Source: Hevea brasiliensis
Taxonomy: Eukaryota > Streptophyta > Magnoliopsida > Malpighiales > Euphorbiaceae
Assembly: GCF_030052815.1 (NCBI RefSeq)
Contig: NC_079496.1
Coordinates: 11,361,100 to 11,425,099 of the forward strand
Length of the DNA stretch: 64,000 nt
Direction: 5' to 3'
The translations under genes and the position numbers were made by a program. Below are positions 47,297 through 58,466 of the stretch, one piece after another. The notes beneath the pieces are model-generated. The model was not told where the DNA came from. It worked only from the letters and a program-made list of their open reading frames with translations, and did no database searches. The stretch's first letter is position 1. Each line of letters opens with the position of its first letter.

Positions 47297-47343
<47 letters not shown>
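47297..47343. repeat. (ATT)n microsatellite
   Basis: About fifteen uninterrupted TTA/ATT units. Confidence 0.95.
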
Positions 47344-47344
<1 letters not shown>

Positions 47345-48540
47345 CTTTTATCTTTAAATTTTTATTAATTTTTTATCCAAACGTATTAAATTATTTGATT
47401 AAGTAGAACTACTCCTTAATCCATTTATCTAATATTGTATTTCTCTTGTACCACAGGAAGCCAGCTTCAATTTTATTTTTTTATTTTTTTATTCTATGGA
47501 GCTGTCAGAAATAATAATAATAATAATAATTCTTTAATTTTATTTTTTTTATCTATTCAAGTACTTATTATTGGTTAATCATTTCAACAAAATTCTTTTT
47601 TCTTTTTTTACACAATTTAGGAAAATTATTAATTATCAGATGGCAGATCGGATTTTGTTGGCGGACAAATTAAGCGAAATGATAGAAATAAACAAACATA
47701 GCGATAAATTTTCAACATCTTACGTCAACATGATTAATGATTTTATAAAAAAAAAAAGTATTTTATAAACTATATCTTTGAATATTGGAACAATTTAAAA
47801 GACTTTTTTTTTTTTTTTGCAACTCTAACTTTTTTTTAAATTTTAATATAATAAAGATTCATTTATAAAAAGTTTAAATTATTCACTAAATAAAACTAAA
47901 AAAATTATAACTTTATTAATAAGATTTAATTTAATAATACTGAAATTATTTTCAAAACTATAATGCATTAATTTTAGTAACAGGTGAAATTTATTATAAA
48001 ATAAAATTATAATTCAAAACTAATTTTTTATTCCTTTAAAAATTATAATATTTATAATTAAAATACACAATAATTCTTCTTAATGTTTTTCAGCCATCAT
48101 TAATAACTTTTTTCCTACCATTATTAAGCTAATATTCAATATTTCAATGTTTATGATCCTCATTCTCTGTTTGATATAATACCAAATAACATATCTGACC
48201 ATGGTCTGTTGTACTTTTAGCAACCATTGACATGATTTCATGAGTCAGGTAAGAGGAATAATAAAGTCTTTAAATATTTATGCACAAGTGCCAATAACAT
48301 GACATTCAAAAACATATAAATAGTTTAATTAGCAGTAGTTATTATGTGTAATTTATTATGTATAATTTCTAATGTATTTGGCCATATAAATATAATGCCA
48401 ATCAAGGGTCTTTCTAGTATTTAAATTAAAAAAAAAAAAAACAATGTCACAATTTCTTCTATTAAAAAAAAGGGGGGATTAATTTTGGTGGCAGAAATGT
48501 AATTCCAGTTCATATAAAGGTCAATGGTGAGAATCAATGG

Positions 48541-48550
48541 CTATAAAAGG
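48541..48550 (+). promoter_or_regulatory. Candidate TATA box of the GRAS gene
   Basis: CTATAAAAGG stands in less AT-rich sequence, about 120 bp upstream of a strong donor (AACAAG|GTATGT at 48667/48668). The inferred transcription start is about 48575. The link to the GRAS coding exon 4 kb downstream is inference from the strand and the common 5'-UTR intron of this family. Confidence 0.45.
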
Positions 48551-48574
48551 ATAACTAATCCTTGCAAAAGGATA

Positions 48575-48667
48575 CCATACAGGGTATTAAGACTTTTCGC
48601 TTGTCATTGATTTTGAGGCAAAGGCTGCACAAGAAATCAAATGTGAGAAAAATTCAATTTTAACAAG
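48575..48667 (+). other. Inferred non-coding first exon of the GRAS gene
   Basis: Leader-like sequence between the candidate TATA box and a near-consensus donor. The matching acceptor is uncertain; candidates end at 52530 (TTCTGCAG) and 52618 (TTTGTAG). Confidence 0.4.
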
Positions 48668-49075
48668 GTATGTACGGATAAAAATCCAGTAAAATTGAAG
48701 TTGAAGTTGATATATGGATCTATGTTATATCGCTTTTGATTCTCAATCTTGACCGTTGCCGTGCTCAAGAAAAAAAATGCGTTCTTTTGTGTTTTTGTTG
48801 ACGCCTGTTGTTTAGTAGCTTTTTTAAGCTAAAATTGAAAAAAGTTTCTGTTTTTGATGTGAAGGAATGTTTTTTGGGAGTAGGTTGGAGGTAATGTTTT
48901 TTGGGAGTAGGTTGGAGGTGAATTTGTAGTAAAAGGATCTTTTTGTTATGATAAAAGCAAAAGAACTTATCACTTGGTTATAACTTTTAATTTGCTGTTC
49001 TTCTTCTTCTTTATGGCTTTTGATTCATGGATCTCTCTGTGTCTGTCTGTTCCAGGCTTTGTTTCTTTTTGGAGT

Positions 49076-49080
49076 TTCCC
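49076..49080. repeat. Target-site duplication of the gag-only element (left)
   Basis: TTCCC precedes the left LTR and recurs at 50730-50734 after the right LTR. Confidence 0.9.
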
Positions 49081-49398
49081 CGTTGGGTTTCAGGGAAGAA
49101 AAATTAAGAAAAAAGTAAAAAGAGATTTCTACTGAAACTAAGACTGATTTCTTTCTTTTCTCTCTTACACACTTTCTGTTGTACATGACTATTTTTAGAG
49201 CCAAATATTATATGGATTCTACCTAATTAACTAAGAGAGGAATGGAGCACCTTACTTGGAAGATTAGTCTTACAAGTTTATAATATCTACTTTTGCAGCT
49301 AGATTTCTGGAGTTAAATTCAAACAAAATACATAAACAACGACCTTGGAACTTCTAGAAAATTTAGAGTTTGAAGCAATAGTATCACACGCTTCAACA
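49081..49398 (-). repeat. 3' LTR of the gag-only element
   Basis: Matches 50408-50729 along its length, with more substitutions than the large Copia's LTR pair. Confidence 0.88.
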
Positions 49399-49618
49399 CT
49401 CCTCCTTGATACTTTTGCTGAAGACTCCAAATTAAGTTATCTTGGTGCATCAGCTCTCCAGTTTCTGCTTTGATTGGTTGTCTTTGGAGCACATCTCTCC
49501 AATTCTTTCATGGAGCACTTCTCTCCAACATTCTTCATTCACTTTTGGTGCACATCTCACCATTGCTTTGATTTTCTAGTGCTCTTCTCACCATTTTTAT
49601 ATTTTTCTGGTGCACTTC

Positions 49619-50343
49619 TCACCATTGAAATTCTCGTTCCTTAGAACATAAATTCTTCTTTTTTTTTTTTTCCTTAATTTGAAGCATAATGGCTTTCCCT
49701 TGTGCCAACAATCTTGATGAGTCTTTGAAGTTGTTCTTTACTAGAAATGCACCTTCAGCAGATTTTTCAGATTTGAGATTGAATCTTTGCTCTTGAGCTT
49801 GCAAAGATCCAATGAGTTCATTGATAGATAGCTTGCTAAGATCTTTTGATTGTTCAATTGCTACAATTCTTGGCTCAAATTTGTTTGGTGTACTTACTAA
49901 TTCTCTCCATAAATTTTCATTTCATTAACAACCTTAACTAGTTTTGAAACATAATATTTAATAGTCTCTTCTTCATTCATCAGTTATGACTGAAATTTCC
50001 TTCTAAAATTTAACAACAGTCCTTACCTTTTCTAAACCTTGAAACTCCTCCTGAAGAGCATCCCAGGCCGATTTTGCTGTTGTTGCTTCCATAATCATTG
50101 GAAATATTGAATCATCTACTATTGAATGGAGAAATGAGAGTGCTTTGAAATTGTTTATTAAATCTTCCTTTTGTTTCTTCATCTTAGCAATAGTAGGATT
50201 GTCTTGAAGTAATGGTTCATAGCCCTTCTCAATTGTCTCCCACAGATCATATGCCGCGAGAAAAACTTTCATTTTGACAGACCAAAAGTTTTAGTTCTCC
50301 CCTTTGAACATTGATAGTGCTGGAAGTGAAGTATTTTCAGCCA
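49619..50343 (-). pseudogene. Gag remnant (DUF4219/UBN2-type) of the gag-only element
   Basis: Starting at the Met near 50343 the minus strand encodes AENTSLPALSMFKGEN, a stop, then FWSVKMKVFLAAYDLWETIE (the DUF4219 start) and a UBN2-like part (AKSAWDALQEEFQGLEKV). Several stops follow near 49910-50000 before the frame resumes with SINELIGSLQAQEQRFNLK. No CCHC knuckle, protease or polymerase was found. It would have made a small nucleocapsid-like protein; it is now inactive. Confidence 0.8.
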
Positions 50344-50407
50344 TGTTTCTTCAACAAGAGCAAACTCTGATTTGGTCCCTTAAGATCAATGAAGCTGTAA
50401 TACCATT

Positions 50408-50729
50408 TGTTGGGTTTCAAGGAAGAAAACTAAGAAGAAAATAAGAGAGATTTCTGCTGAAACTAAGACTGATTTCTTGCTTTTCTTTTTTACACACTTT
50501 TTGCAGTATATGGCTATTTATATAGCTAAATATTACATGTTTTCGACCTAATCAACTAAGAGAGGAATGGAGCACTTTACTCAGAAGATTAGTCTCACAA
50601 GTTTAGATATATCATATCTACTTTTGCAGCTAGATTTCAGGAGTTAAATTCAAACCAAATACATAAACTACATTCTTGAAACTTGTAGAAAATTTGGAGT
50701 TTGAAGCAATCGTAGCACATCCTTAAACA
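50408..50729 (-). repeat. 5' LTR of the gag-only element
   Basis: Begins TGTTGGGTTTCAAGG on the plus strand and ends CCTTAAACA, followed by the TTCCC target duplication. Confidence 0.88.
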
Positions 50730-50734
50730 TTCCC

Positions 50735-52610
50735 AATTTACATTGGAAATTTCCCTTCTGTAAATTTTTGGGGGGAGAGAGAATTTGTTATTCATGTCAG
50801 ATAGAAGCATTTAAATATTTGAAGTTGAATTCTTGGAGGTTCAAAATTCAATATTACTGGGCAAAAGCCAATTCAACTTGCCTCTAATAACAGTTTTGTT
50901 TATTAAGTGGATTGCAGCAACTTATATCCTTCGTGATGCAGTTCCGTGTTCCAATATTATATGAATCAAGTTCAAGATGATTTTGAATGGAATTGTTTTG
51001 ATTTCTTCCTTTCACGCTGACCTTCCTTTAAGGGCTTCACCTCCACACTTCTCTCTCTCTCTCTCTCTCCCTCCCTCCCTCCTTCCCTCTGAGTTTTAAC
51101 CTGAAGCTAGATGTGGTGATTTTGGTCTAAAAATTTGCTTCAATAGTTTGTGTATATATTCTTGCTGATACTACTATTTATGTACAACCTATTATCTATT
51201 CACAAGTCTTAATTAAACTTGCTATTGGAAGGCAGGAAGCTGAAAATGATGTTCAAGTAACATTATCTTTCTTGGAAAGACAATCTATGATGTTGATTTG
51301 CTTTCGTTATGAACAGGATATAAGTTTGTTTGTGGTTTTTGTGTTGCATGTGGCATTCAGGCAGGGATTGGTGGTCCAACCTGCATAATCTTCCAGGTTG
51401 TTTTCTGATATTATTGATGGTTGAATCATCTGTCAGATACTTTCCTGGAAAGCCAAATTGAATTCTTTTGCTTTTTATTTCTTTCTCCACCTCCTTCAAA
51501 TATCATAGATTAAACTAGGTAGTGTATCATCCTTCTCATTGGACTGAGGAAACATTGATAATTTTTACCAGTAGGAAGAACTGAAGTACTTGTATCCTGT
51601 TTGTGCAACTACAAAGGAAAAGCTAAAGAAAACAAAATGGATAAAGTAATCACAAGTGATGGGAAGATGAGAACTCCTCTGCTGCCAGTTCTCAGTTTCA
51701 ATTTTTACCATGACATTCCATTCCTGTAGTGATATTCAATTAAAAATTTAGGATGCACAATCTAAAATGTTGTTTCATTCAGCTAAAAGATAAACTTTCT
51801 CTAGATTATTTCTTCTGTGGCAATGCAATGTTTAAAAAGTGACGCTTGCATATTTAATTCAGTCTACACTGTACAGCCATTGGATAATATCATGACCCTA
51901 GTCTGCGTGGACTACAAGCCAAACGATTGGGTTTGGGCTGGGCCAAACCACATAACCCAGAAGTCAACCCTTAGGTGTTAGTAGTAGTTCACTAAGGCAC
52001 TTATATACTTATCAGATCAAAAGTCCCTTTTTCAATGTGGGGCGTGGGGTGTTACAGATAATTCCCCCTATTTTTACATTTCATAGGGATCAGGACCAAG
52101 AATTTTTCTAGAAATTGGAAACAGTAGAGTAACATGCCCAAGGTTCTTATTTTAGCGCCAATTACCTTCCTTAATGAGAAAAAGCTATTGGCCCAATCAA
52201 AGGCCATTAACCTGTGGTGTGAGTCAAACAAACCAAAAATGGTGATTGTAGGATTGTATTGATCTTGTTTTATGTTTAATTTGAGGAAAAGAGCCTGTCA
52301 AGTGATTTTTCATTCAAGTTCCAAGCTAATAATGTTTTTGCCTCCAAATAAATGATCCAACTTCCTGGTGTGCCAAATCAAATGTAAATACCATCTGCTT
52401 AGTGCTGCCCATGGATAAAATTTTTGTACAAGTTTACATGTTTGCAATCTGTTGCAATGATCTGTGAATTGCTTTTTTTTTTTCATCACACTCACCCTAA
52501 TGATCATGTTACTTTTTACATCAGTTCTGCAGTATATCATCTATTTCAAGCTGGATATGTTCATAAGATAGCAAAAAGCTGACGGATTCACATGCTTCAC
52601 TTGAAACAAG
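50735..52610 (+). other. Remainder of the inferred GRAS leader intron
   Basis: T-rich, intron-like sequence with no coding frame of note. It holds a CT/CCT microsatellite and an unremarkable segment near 51890-52060 with GGGTTTGGGCTGGGCC words. Whether all of it is intron depends on the acceptor chosen. Confidence 0.45.
51049..51090. repeat. CT/CCCT microsatellite
   Basis: (CT)n passing into (CCCT)n; pyrimidine-rich on the sense strand of the GRAS gene. Confidence 0.9.
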
Positions 52611-52740
52611 GTTTGTAGTTCATGATAACGAAACTGTCATTTAGGTTTGAGAAAATCTCCGCCCGAAAGCTTTACTGCTGTTACTGTGAGCTGCTGAGTA
52701 ACCATAAGTTGTGCCAAATCAAAGAATTAGCCATTGTTCC

Positions 52741-54348
52741 ATGCAATCATCTCAAAAAAGTACCGTTATGGATGGGTCTCACAGTTGTTATGATCAATCT
52801 ATACTAGATCAGGGGTCCTATTGCTGGCATCTGAATAAGAATGTAGGCCAGTATCCATTTTCTGATGATGGCAACCAAGAGATACATCTTTCAGCTGAGA
52901 CACTTGAACAGCAGTGCACCCTTCTATCTTCATCTGGAACTGGTGGTTACTCTGTTCAGTCTACTACTAGTTTTTCCCCAAATGAAAGTGCAATTTCACA
53001 GCTAAATTCTCAGTCATGCCTAGTGGATCTGCATGATTCCTCTGAGAATACCAGCGGTTCATCAGATATAGACTCTTATGTTACCCACAAGCTGAGAGAA
53101 CTGGAAACTGCAATGCTGGGTCCTATAGATGATCTTGACATATATAATATAATGACTCCAGCTGGATGCGACCAAATCACATCCGTGGAAGAGAAGTTTA
53201 AGTTTTTGGTAGAGATGATGTCCAGGGGCGATTTAAAAGAAGCACTTTGTGCTTGTGCTCAAGCAGTTGCAGATAATGATATGCTTACATTTGAATGGCT
53301 AACGACAGAGTTACGTCAGATGGTATCAGTTTCTGGTGAGCCAATTCAACGTTTGGGAGCCTACATGCTGGAAGGCCTTGTTGCAAGGTTGGAATCTTCA
53401 GGAAGTAATATATACAAAGCACTAAGATGCAAGGAGCCCGCAAGTGCTGAGCTTTTCTCTTACATGCAGATACTCGCTGAAGTCTGCCCATACCTCAAGT
53501 TTGGGTATATGTCAGCAAATGGAGCAATTGCTGAAGCAATGAAAGATGAAAGTAAAGTCCATATAATTGATTTTCAAATTTTACAAGGCTACCAGTGGGT
53601 CACCTTAATCCAGGCTCTTGCTGCTCAACCTGGAGGGCCTCCGCAGATTCGACTTACAGGCATTGATGATCCAACATCAGCATATGCTCGTGGAGGAGGA
53701 CTTGATATAGTGGGGCAAAGACTATCGAGGCTTGCTGAATCATGTAATGTACCCTTTGAGTTCCATGCTGCTGGAGTTTCTGCTTCTGGAATTCAACTGG
53801 AGAATCTTGGAATTCGAGATGGTGAGGCTATTGCAGTTAATTTTGCATTAGCACTTCATCACTTGCCAGATGAAAGTGTGGGCACCCAAAATCATCGGGA
53901 CAGGCTGTTGAGGTTGACTAAGAGCTTATCTCCCAAGGTTGTAACTCTTGTTGAGCAAGAATCAAATACTAATACTGCTCCGTTCCTTCCCCGTTTCATA
54001 GAGACATTGAACTATTATTTGGCTATCTTTGAATCAATTGATGTTACTCTACCAAGGGAGCACAAGGACCGGGTCAATGTTGAGCAGCACTGTCTTGCTG
54101 GGGAGGTTGTCAACGTTATAGCATGCGAGGGTGCTGAGAGAGTGGAGCGTCATGAACTTCTGGGTAAGTGGCGATCAAGGTTTACCATGGCTGGGTTTAC
54201 ACCCTATCCATTAAGCACTTTTGTGAATGCTACTATCAAAACTTTGCTGGAGACCTACTCCAAGAAGTACACTCTTGAAGAACGAGATGGAGCTGTATAT
54301 CTTGGCTGGATGAACCGACCTATGATTGCTTCTTGTGCATGGAGTTGA
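52741..54348 (+). CDS. GRAS transcription factor, PAT1/SCL13/SCL21 type
   Basis: A single coding exon of 535 codons. I chose the Met at 52741 (MQSSQKSTVMDGSH) because PAT1-branch proteins start this way; the frame is open ten codons further upstream. The N-terminal ~160 residues are Ser/Gln-rich with the conserved HKLRELETAMLGP. The GRAS domain then runs to the end: leucine-heptad region I (DLKEALCACAQAVADND), VHIID (residue 273 on, VHIIDFQILQGYQWVTLIQA), leucine-heptad region II, PFYRE (LPRFIETLNYYLAIFESID) and SAW (ERVERHELLGKWRSRFTMAG to the end, SCAWS). PAT1-branch proteins act in the nucleus and in Arabidopsis function in phytochrome A or B signalling and stress responses. Nothing is truncated; the exact paralogue (PAT1, SCL5, SCL13 or SCL21) is not resolved. 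Confidence 0.93.
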   Translation: MQSSQKSTVMDGSHSCYDQSILDQGSYCWHLNKNVGQYPFSDDGNQEIHLSAETLEQQCTLLSSSGTGGYSVQSTTSFSPNESAISQLNSQSCLVDLHDSSENTSGSSDIDSYVTHKLRELETAMLGPIDDLDIYNIMTPAGCDQITSVEEKFKFLVEMMSRGDLKEALCACAQAVADNDMLTFEWLTTELRQMVSVSGEPIQRLGAYMLEGLVARLESSGSNIYKALRCKEPASAELFSYMQILAEVCPYLKFGYMSANGAIAEAMKDESKVHIIDFQILQGYQWVTLIQALAAQPGGPPQIRLTGIDDPTSAYARGGGLDIVGQRLSRLAESCNVPFEFHAAGVSASGIQLENLGIRDGEAIAVNFALALHHLPDESVGTQNHRDRLLRLTKSLSPKVVTLVEQESNTNTAPFLPRFIETLNYYLAIFESIDVTLPREHKDRVNVEQHCLAGEVVNVIACEGAERVERHELLGKWRSRFTMAGFTPYPLSTFVNATIKTLLETYSKKYTLEERDGAVYLGWMNRPMIASCAWS

Positions 54349-54529
54349 TAAACAGATGATATTTGAGGGACATGTATGCTTCAGACAGCTTTTGAGGCAA
54401 GATCATTTCATCATGTTTGTAGTTTAAATAGCATAACTTGAGTCATCAATGGATTATCTAGTAATGATGAATTGGTTAATTTGCAATATAAAGGCTCTTT
54501 AATCATCAAGTGTTAGCGTTAACTAGTGT

Positions 54530-54560
<31 letters not shown>

Positions 54561-54842
54561 TTCTTTGATCTTTCTGAAGTGTATCCATGGTAGAATTGTC
54601 GCCAAGTCAGGCTGATTAATTTAACTGTTAGAACTCATTCCATTAATGGGATACACAAAGGCAAATAGAACAATGAAATAGAGATTTCTGTACTTGTATC
54701 TACGCCAATGTTGATAGGTTTTTCATAGCTAGTTGTAAACATCATCTTGAAGTGAGAGATTAAGAGGCTTATCTGAGGCCTCTTGGACTACTGAATCATG
54801 TCCAGATCTTCGAGAAAGGGCAAAAAAGAAGTGCTATATTTG

Positions 54843-54873
<31 letters not shown>

Positions 54874-55064
54874 TATATTATGCCATTTTAATTAATTTAT
54901 GAAAATAATTAATCTATGATGTTTGTCTCAACGCTTATTTGGCAGATACATTTTCAGCTTAGCTAGTGTAGGAATTTCACAATGTTTGCATACGCAAAAA
55001 TGGTTTCCCGGCCCCAATTTTGATTTAACTGCAAAAAGAACAAGTTTACAGATATCAGAAAATC
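54349..55064. other. 3' UTRs and spacer between convergent genes
   Basis: About 700 bp separate the stops of the plus-strand GRAS gene and the minus-strand gene downstream. It contains a (TA)n microsatellite at 54530-54554 and a T-rich run near 54840. No further gene is seen. Confidence 0.7.
54530..54554. repeat. (TA)n microsatellite
   Basis: About twelve TA units in the 3' flank of the GRAS gene. Confidence 0.95.
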
Positions 55065-56753
55065 TCAGGTGAAAACTATGACAAAGCACGGAAGTACAGC
55101 ACTGGGATTTCTTACAATCAAAGATTCTGACTTGGCATACTGTGTTTCACTCTCTATCGATTCACACTCTTCTTTTACCCGATTATTAACCTTATTAACA
55201 ACTGTTCCAGCAATTATCCTGCATACTATTGCTGCCCTTTCCATTTTCAACTTTGACAAGTTAATCATGTTTTCACTCAGCTCCTCACTATTTGTACTTA
55301 ATCGAATCCCGTTCTTCCTGGTGTACTCTGTGTCAAAATTACATTGAATCATTCTGCAGACTCTGCAAGTGGGATCTTTACACAGCTCTGAAACTCGGAT
55401 TGATTTTTCACTGTAACAGGACATTGTCGTGCCATAGAATCGCAAAAGCTCGTTTCCATCTACAGTGCTTCTTGGATGTGTCTTTTGTTGCTTATAGGCA
55501 GTCTCCTTTACCTTCTCTCTATATTTCTCAAACCTTTCAAGAATTTCAATTGAGTTCTTCACCCTAAAGACCCTTCGGATCTTCCTTGACGGCTTTGATG
55601 GGCTTGCTGATGCTCTATGGAAGATCATCTCAGTGATATTTCTTGCTGGGTCTCCCATTTTGAGCTCTGTTCAAAATGCAAAGAATTGATGCATAGTCAG
55701 AAACAAGAATTCCATTTTCATGTATGAGACTTTCTGTATAGAAGCTCCAGGAAGAATCAAATATGTACCAGCTTGCGCATGCATCAAAATACTTACCTTG
55801 TATAAATTCTTGTCCTATATTTGCATTTCATATATTTTTTTCCTTCTTTGTCAATATTGCAATGAAGTTCACAAACCATCACGCATAAAAGGGACCATTC
55901 TTAACCTTAAGCTGCAAGCGTACAAATAAGTCCCTATGTCCCTTCAATTAGTGGGGACTCCTTTAATCATATGGTATGCCCCTCTCGTTTTGTTTGCAAG
56001 CTGACCTTTCAATGGGATTCCAGTTTTTGGTAATTGGGTTGTGATGTGATACCAGGAAGGACATCACTCTAGCCAAATTTCCTATTTCACTTAATTCTCA
56101 TGCTTAAACACTGTATTATAGACACCCTTCGATTAAATTTCCTAATCTCTGTTGATTATGAGTGGCCTGATGGTCAAGTGTTTACCTCACAACGCAAGTG
56201 ATGAATTCAAAGCCTGGTAACAGACTAGAAGCATTGCCATTTCTATGAGGATGCTCGATTCCCCACTTTTATGAGGCTCAATAATTTTATGCAGAACCTC
56301 CTAAATACCTGCTTAATATTAGATGCTAAGCCTCATGCTTCATGCAGCATGAAGAAGTTAGCTATGAATGTCAAGACAACTTTTACGACTTATATGCTTA
56401 TAAGGGGACTCTGCATGCATCTCATTTTCTTTTTCCTTCTGCAAGAACTTTCCAAATAGCATAGTAACCAACAAACATACATGCAATTTGCAACATAGAA
56501 GGACTGGACACTTACCAAAGTACCTTGTTCGTATGTGGTATCCCTTGATAATCACATCCCCAAATGATTTTCTGGTATGATGAATGAGCTTTCTGTCCAA
56601 GTGTTCCTTTTCAGGACTGCTGCTCCTCTTCCCATGGCATTTTTCTGGCTGGGCAACCGCATTGGTTAGCTTGCTCCCACAGTTGGCATTCTCCTTCAAG
56701 GACATCCACAAAGCGTGCATCTCTCCTCCCTCTTCTTCTTCTTCTTCCTCCAA
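55065..56753 (-). CDS. Plant-specific protein with ADP-ribosyltransferase-like C-terminal domain
   Basis: Model on the minus strand: exon 1 56753-56516 (from MEEEEEEEGGEMHALW), an 18-nt microexon 55814-55797, and exon 3 55666-55065. All junctions are GT-AG and the phases fit, giving 858 nt, 285 aa. The last exon carries the signature of a plant family usually annotated as C2H2-finger-related: HPRSTVDGNELLRFYGTTM, a Cys cluster (CKDPTCRVC), AAIVCRIIAGTVVNK and the C-terminal NPSAVLPCFVIVF. ELLRFYGTT resembles the first strand motif of PARP-type ADP-ribosyltransferases (a His-Gly pair there, Tyr-Gly here). Many relatives have an N-terminal C2H2 finger; I find none here, and exon 1 encodes a poly-Glu start and a basic region. 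Cellular role unknown. The family is fairly sure, the catalytic idea is not. Confidence 0.75.
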
Positions 56754-56948
56754 CTTTTATGTCTGCTAATGGAATGAGAGTAGTGCTCTGTATCTATGAA
56801 AGATCTTTTTGAACAAAGTAGGGTCAATTTGGAGGGTTGGTTCCGGTGGAGATTTGCGCCATAACGTGGCTGCATAATTTCGCCAGTTTTTGATAAAGCA
56901 AAGACAAAAATGGTGAATTTAAGGGCTTTTGTATCCTATCTACAGAGC

Positions 56949-56956
56949 ATTTATAA
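56949..56956 (-). promoter_or_regulatory. Candidate TATA box of the minus-strand gene
   Basis: TATAAATG on the minus strand, about 195 bp upstream of the Met at 56753, leaving a leader of roughly 165 nt. Position is reasonable; no other support. Confidence 0.35.
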
Positions 56957-57019
56957 TGTCAGCCCCACTCAACAGTCCCCAGAGGTGTGCAAGAATCGTA
57001 GAAGAGAAACGAGCAACCA

Positions 57020-58466
57020 AAAGTTGAGGGCATGTTCCAATAGTTAAAATTCCTTTTCGACCTCTCTCAAAAGGTAAATGATTTTTACATCCTCAAATTA
57101 TGTCAAAATTAAAGCAGCCTCCCGATTTTACAAAATTAATGGTTTAGTCTTTTATTTTAATTAGGTTTTTTCAAAAGGTGCATTGCACGTTTTTTCACTT
57201 TATGTATCGTAATTTTAATATTTTTAGATAAAATTTTTTTATATAATATAATAAAATATTATTATAATATATTGATTATTATTAAGATAATATAATAATT
57301 TTTTATTTTTTATAACATGTGTATTTTATGTGCACTCATAATTTTTAAATTAAGTTAATAAAAATGAAAGCATATTAATAAAAATAAAAAATTATAAAAA
57401 TAAAATTTATTATAAAAAATTTATTATTATAATATAATTTTATAATTAATGTTTTATAAATATATAAATTTAATTATTTATTATTTTGCTGATCATATAT
57501 TTTTGTATTAAATTTTTTCAATAATGAAGTGCTAAGTTTATAAAACTAATTAGCTTTTAGAATTTTATAATTTTTATAAAATATATATAATTAGAGTAAA
57601 AAGTTTTAACTTTTTTCAGCCCTATTTAAGAATATATATATAATAGTAAAATAAATTTAATTTAGTATGATTTCGTGTTGATCTTTTTTATTTTTAGTTA
57701 TTTTTTATTATGTTTTTAATTTTATTTGCTAAAATTAATTGTGAACATCCATATTAATAAATATTAATATTATTAATTTTTATTTGATATATAATATTTT
57801 ATATAATTTCATATTTTCTTATGATATGGAGAAAAATTTTAAAATAAAATTGATAAATATATTAAAACTAATAAATTAATAACTAAAATTTTCATTTTAT
57901 ATAAAAGATAATATATATATTAGTAGAATAAAAAAATACTGATATTAATATATTATTATTTTTAATTGGAATGATTATAGTAAAAATTATATAAATATTT
58001 ATTTGGTTTACAGTAACTAATTTATAATGTATTTTTAAATTAAACTTTTTATAATTATTTTTCTAAAATAAATGTTAAATTTTAACAATAGAAATTGTTA
58101 AATAAAAAAAATTAAAATTCTATTAAATGATATACACTTGTATTCACATAAAAATTGAACTCTTTATGTATCAAATATCAATTTATGTTAATATTTAAAT
58201 ATGAGTTAATTAAATTAAAATAATAATTTTATATTTAAAGTATGATTTTTAATTCTTTTTATGTGTATTTATTATTTATCAAATTAGGATAAAATTATAA
58301 TATTAAAATTATTATATTTTTTTATATGTGCACACATTAATATTTTTAAATTTTTAATAATGTACTATTTTATAATAAAAAATTAGTATTATAAATTCTA
58401 GTTATCCTATTAATTATATTAATTTTATAATTAAACTCAATTTTTTAAATAATATATATTTACCTA
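57020..58466. other. AT-rich intergenic DNA
   Basis: Nothing coding on either strand. Short repeated AT words are present but no boundaries, inverted repeats or microsatellite of note. Confidence 0.6.

Larger units (their letters stand above)
39543..48540. other. AT-rich intergenic DNA with degenerate repeats
   Basis: Nine kilobases without a supportable gene. Open frames are low complexity (45456-45755 is a Phe/Ser-only translation of an A-rich purine tract) or very short. Contents: an inverted copy of the 6858-7760 repeat (about 39880-40160), a MITE-like segment (about 40170-40610), a GC-richer patch with a T24 run (42840-42960), decayed repeat-like tracts (about 43000-43670 and 46690-47180), a CACTA-like segment (44787-46263), and an (ATT)n microsatellite. 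The last 400 bp are probably promoter of the GRAS gene. Confidence 0.6.
49081..50729 (-). mobile_element. Gag-only Copia-like non-autonomous LTR element in the GRAS 5' intron
   Basis: 1649 bp with LTRs 49081-49398 (318 bp) and 50408-50729 (322 bp), bounded by TTCCC duplications. On the minus strand a PBS-like TGGTATTACAGCT lies two bases inside the 5' LTR and a purine tract AAGGAGGAG precedes the 3' LTR. The internal 1 kb encodes only a Copia-type gag, with no room for pol, so mobilisation must have used enzymes from another element. The left LTR's outer end has mutated from TG to CG. It lies antisense to the GRAS gene, in what I infer to be its leader intron. Confidence 0.9.
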
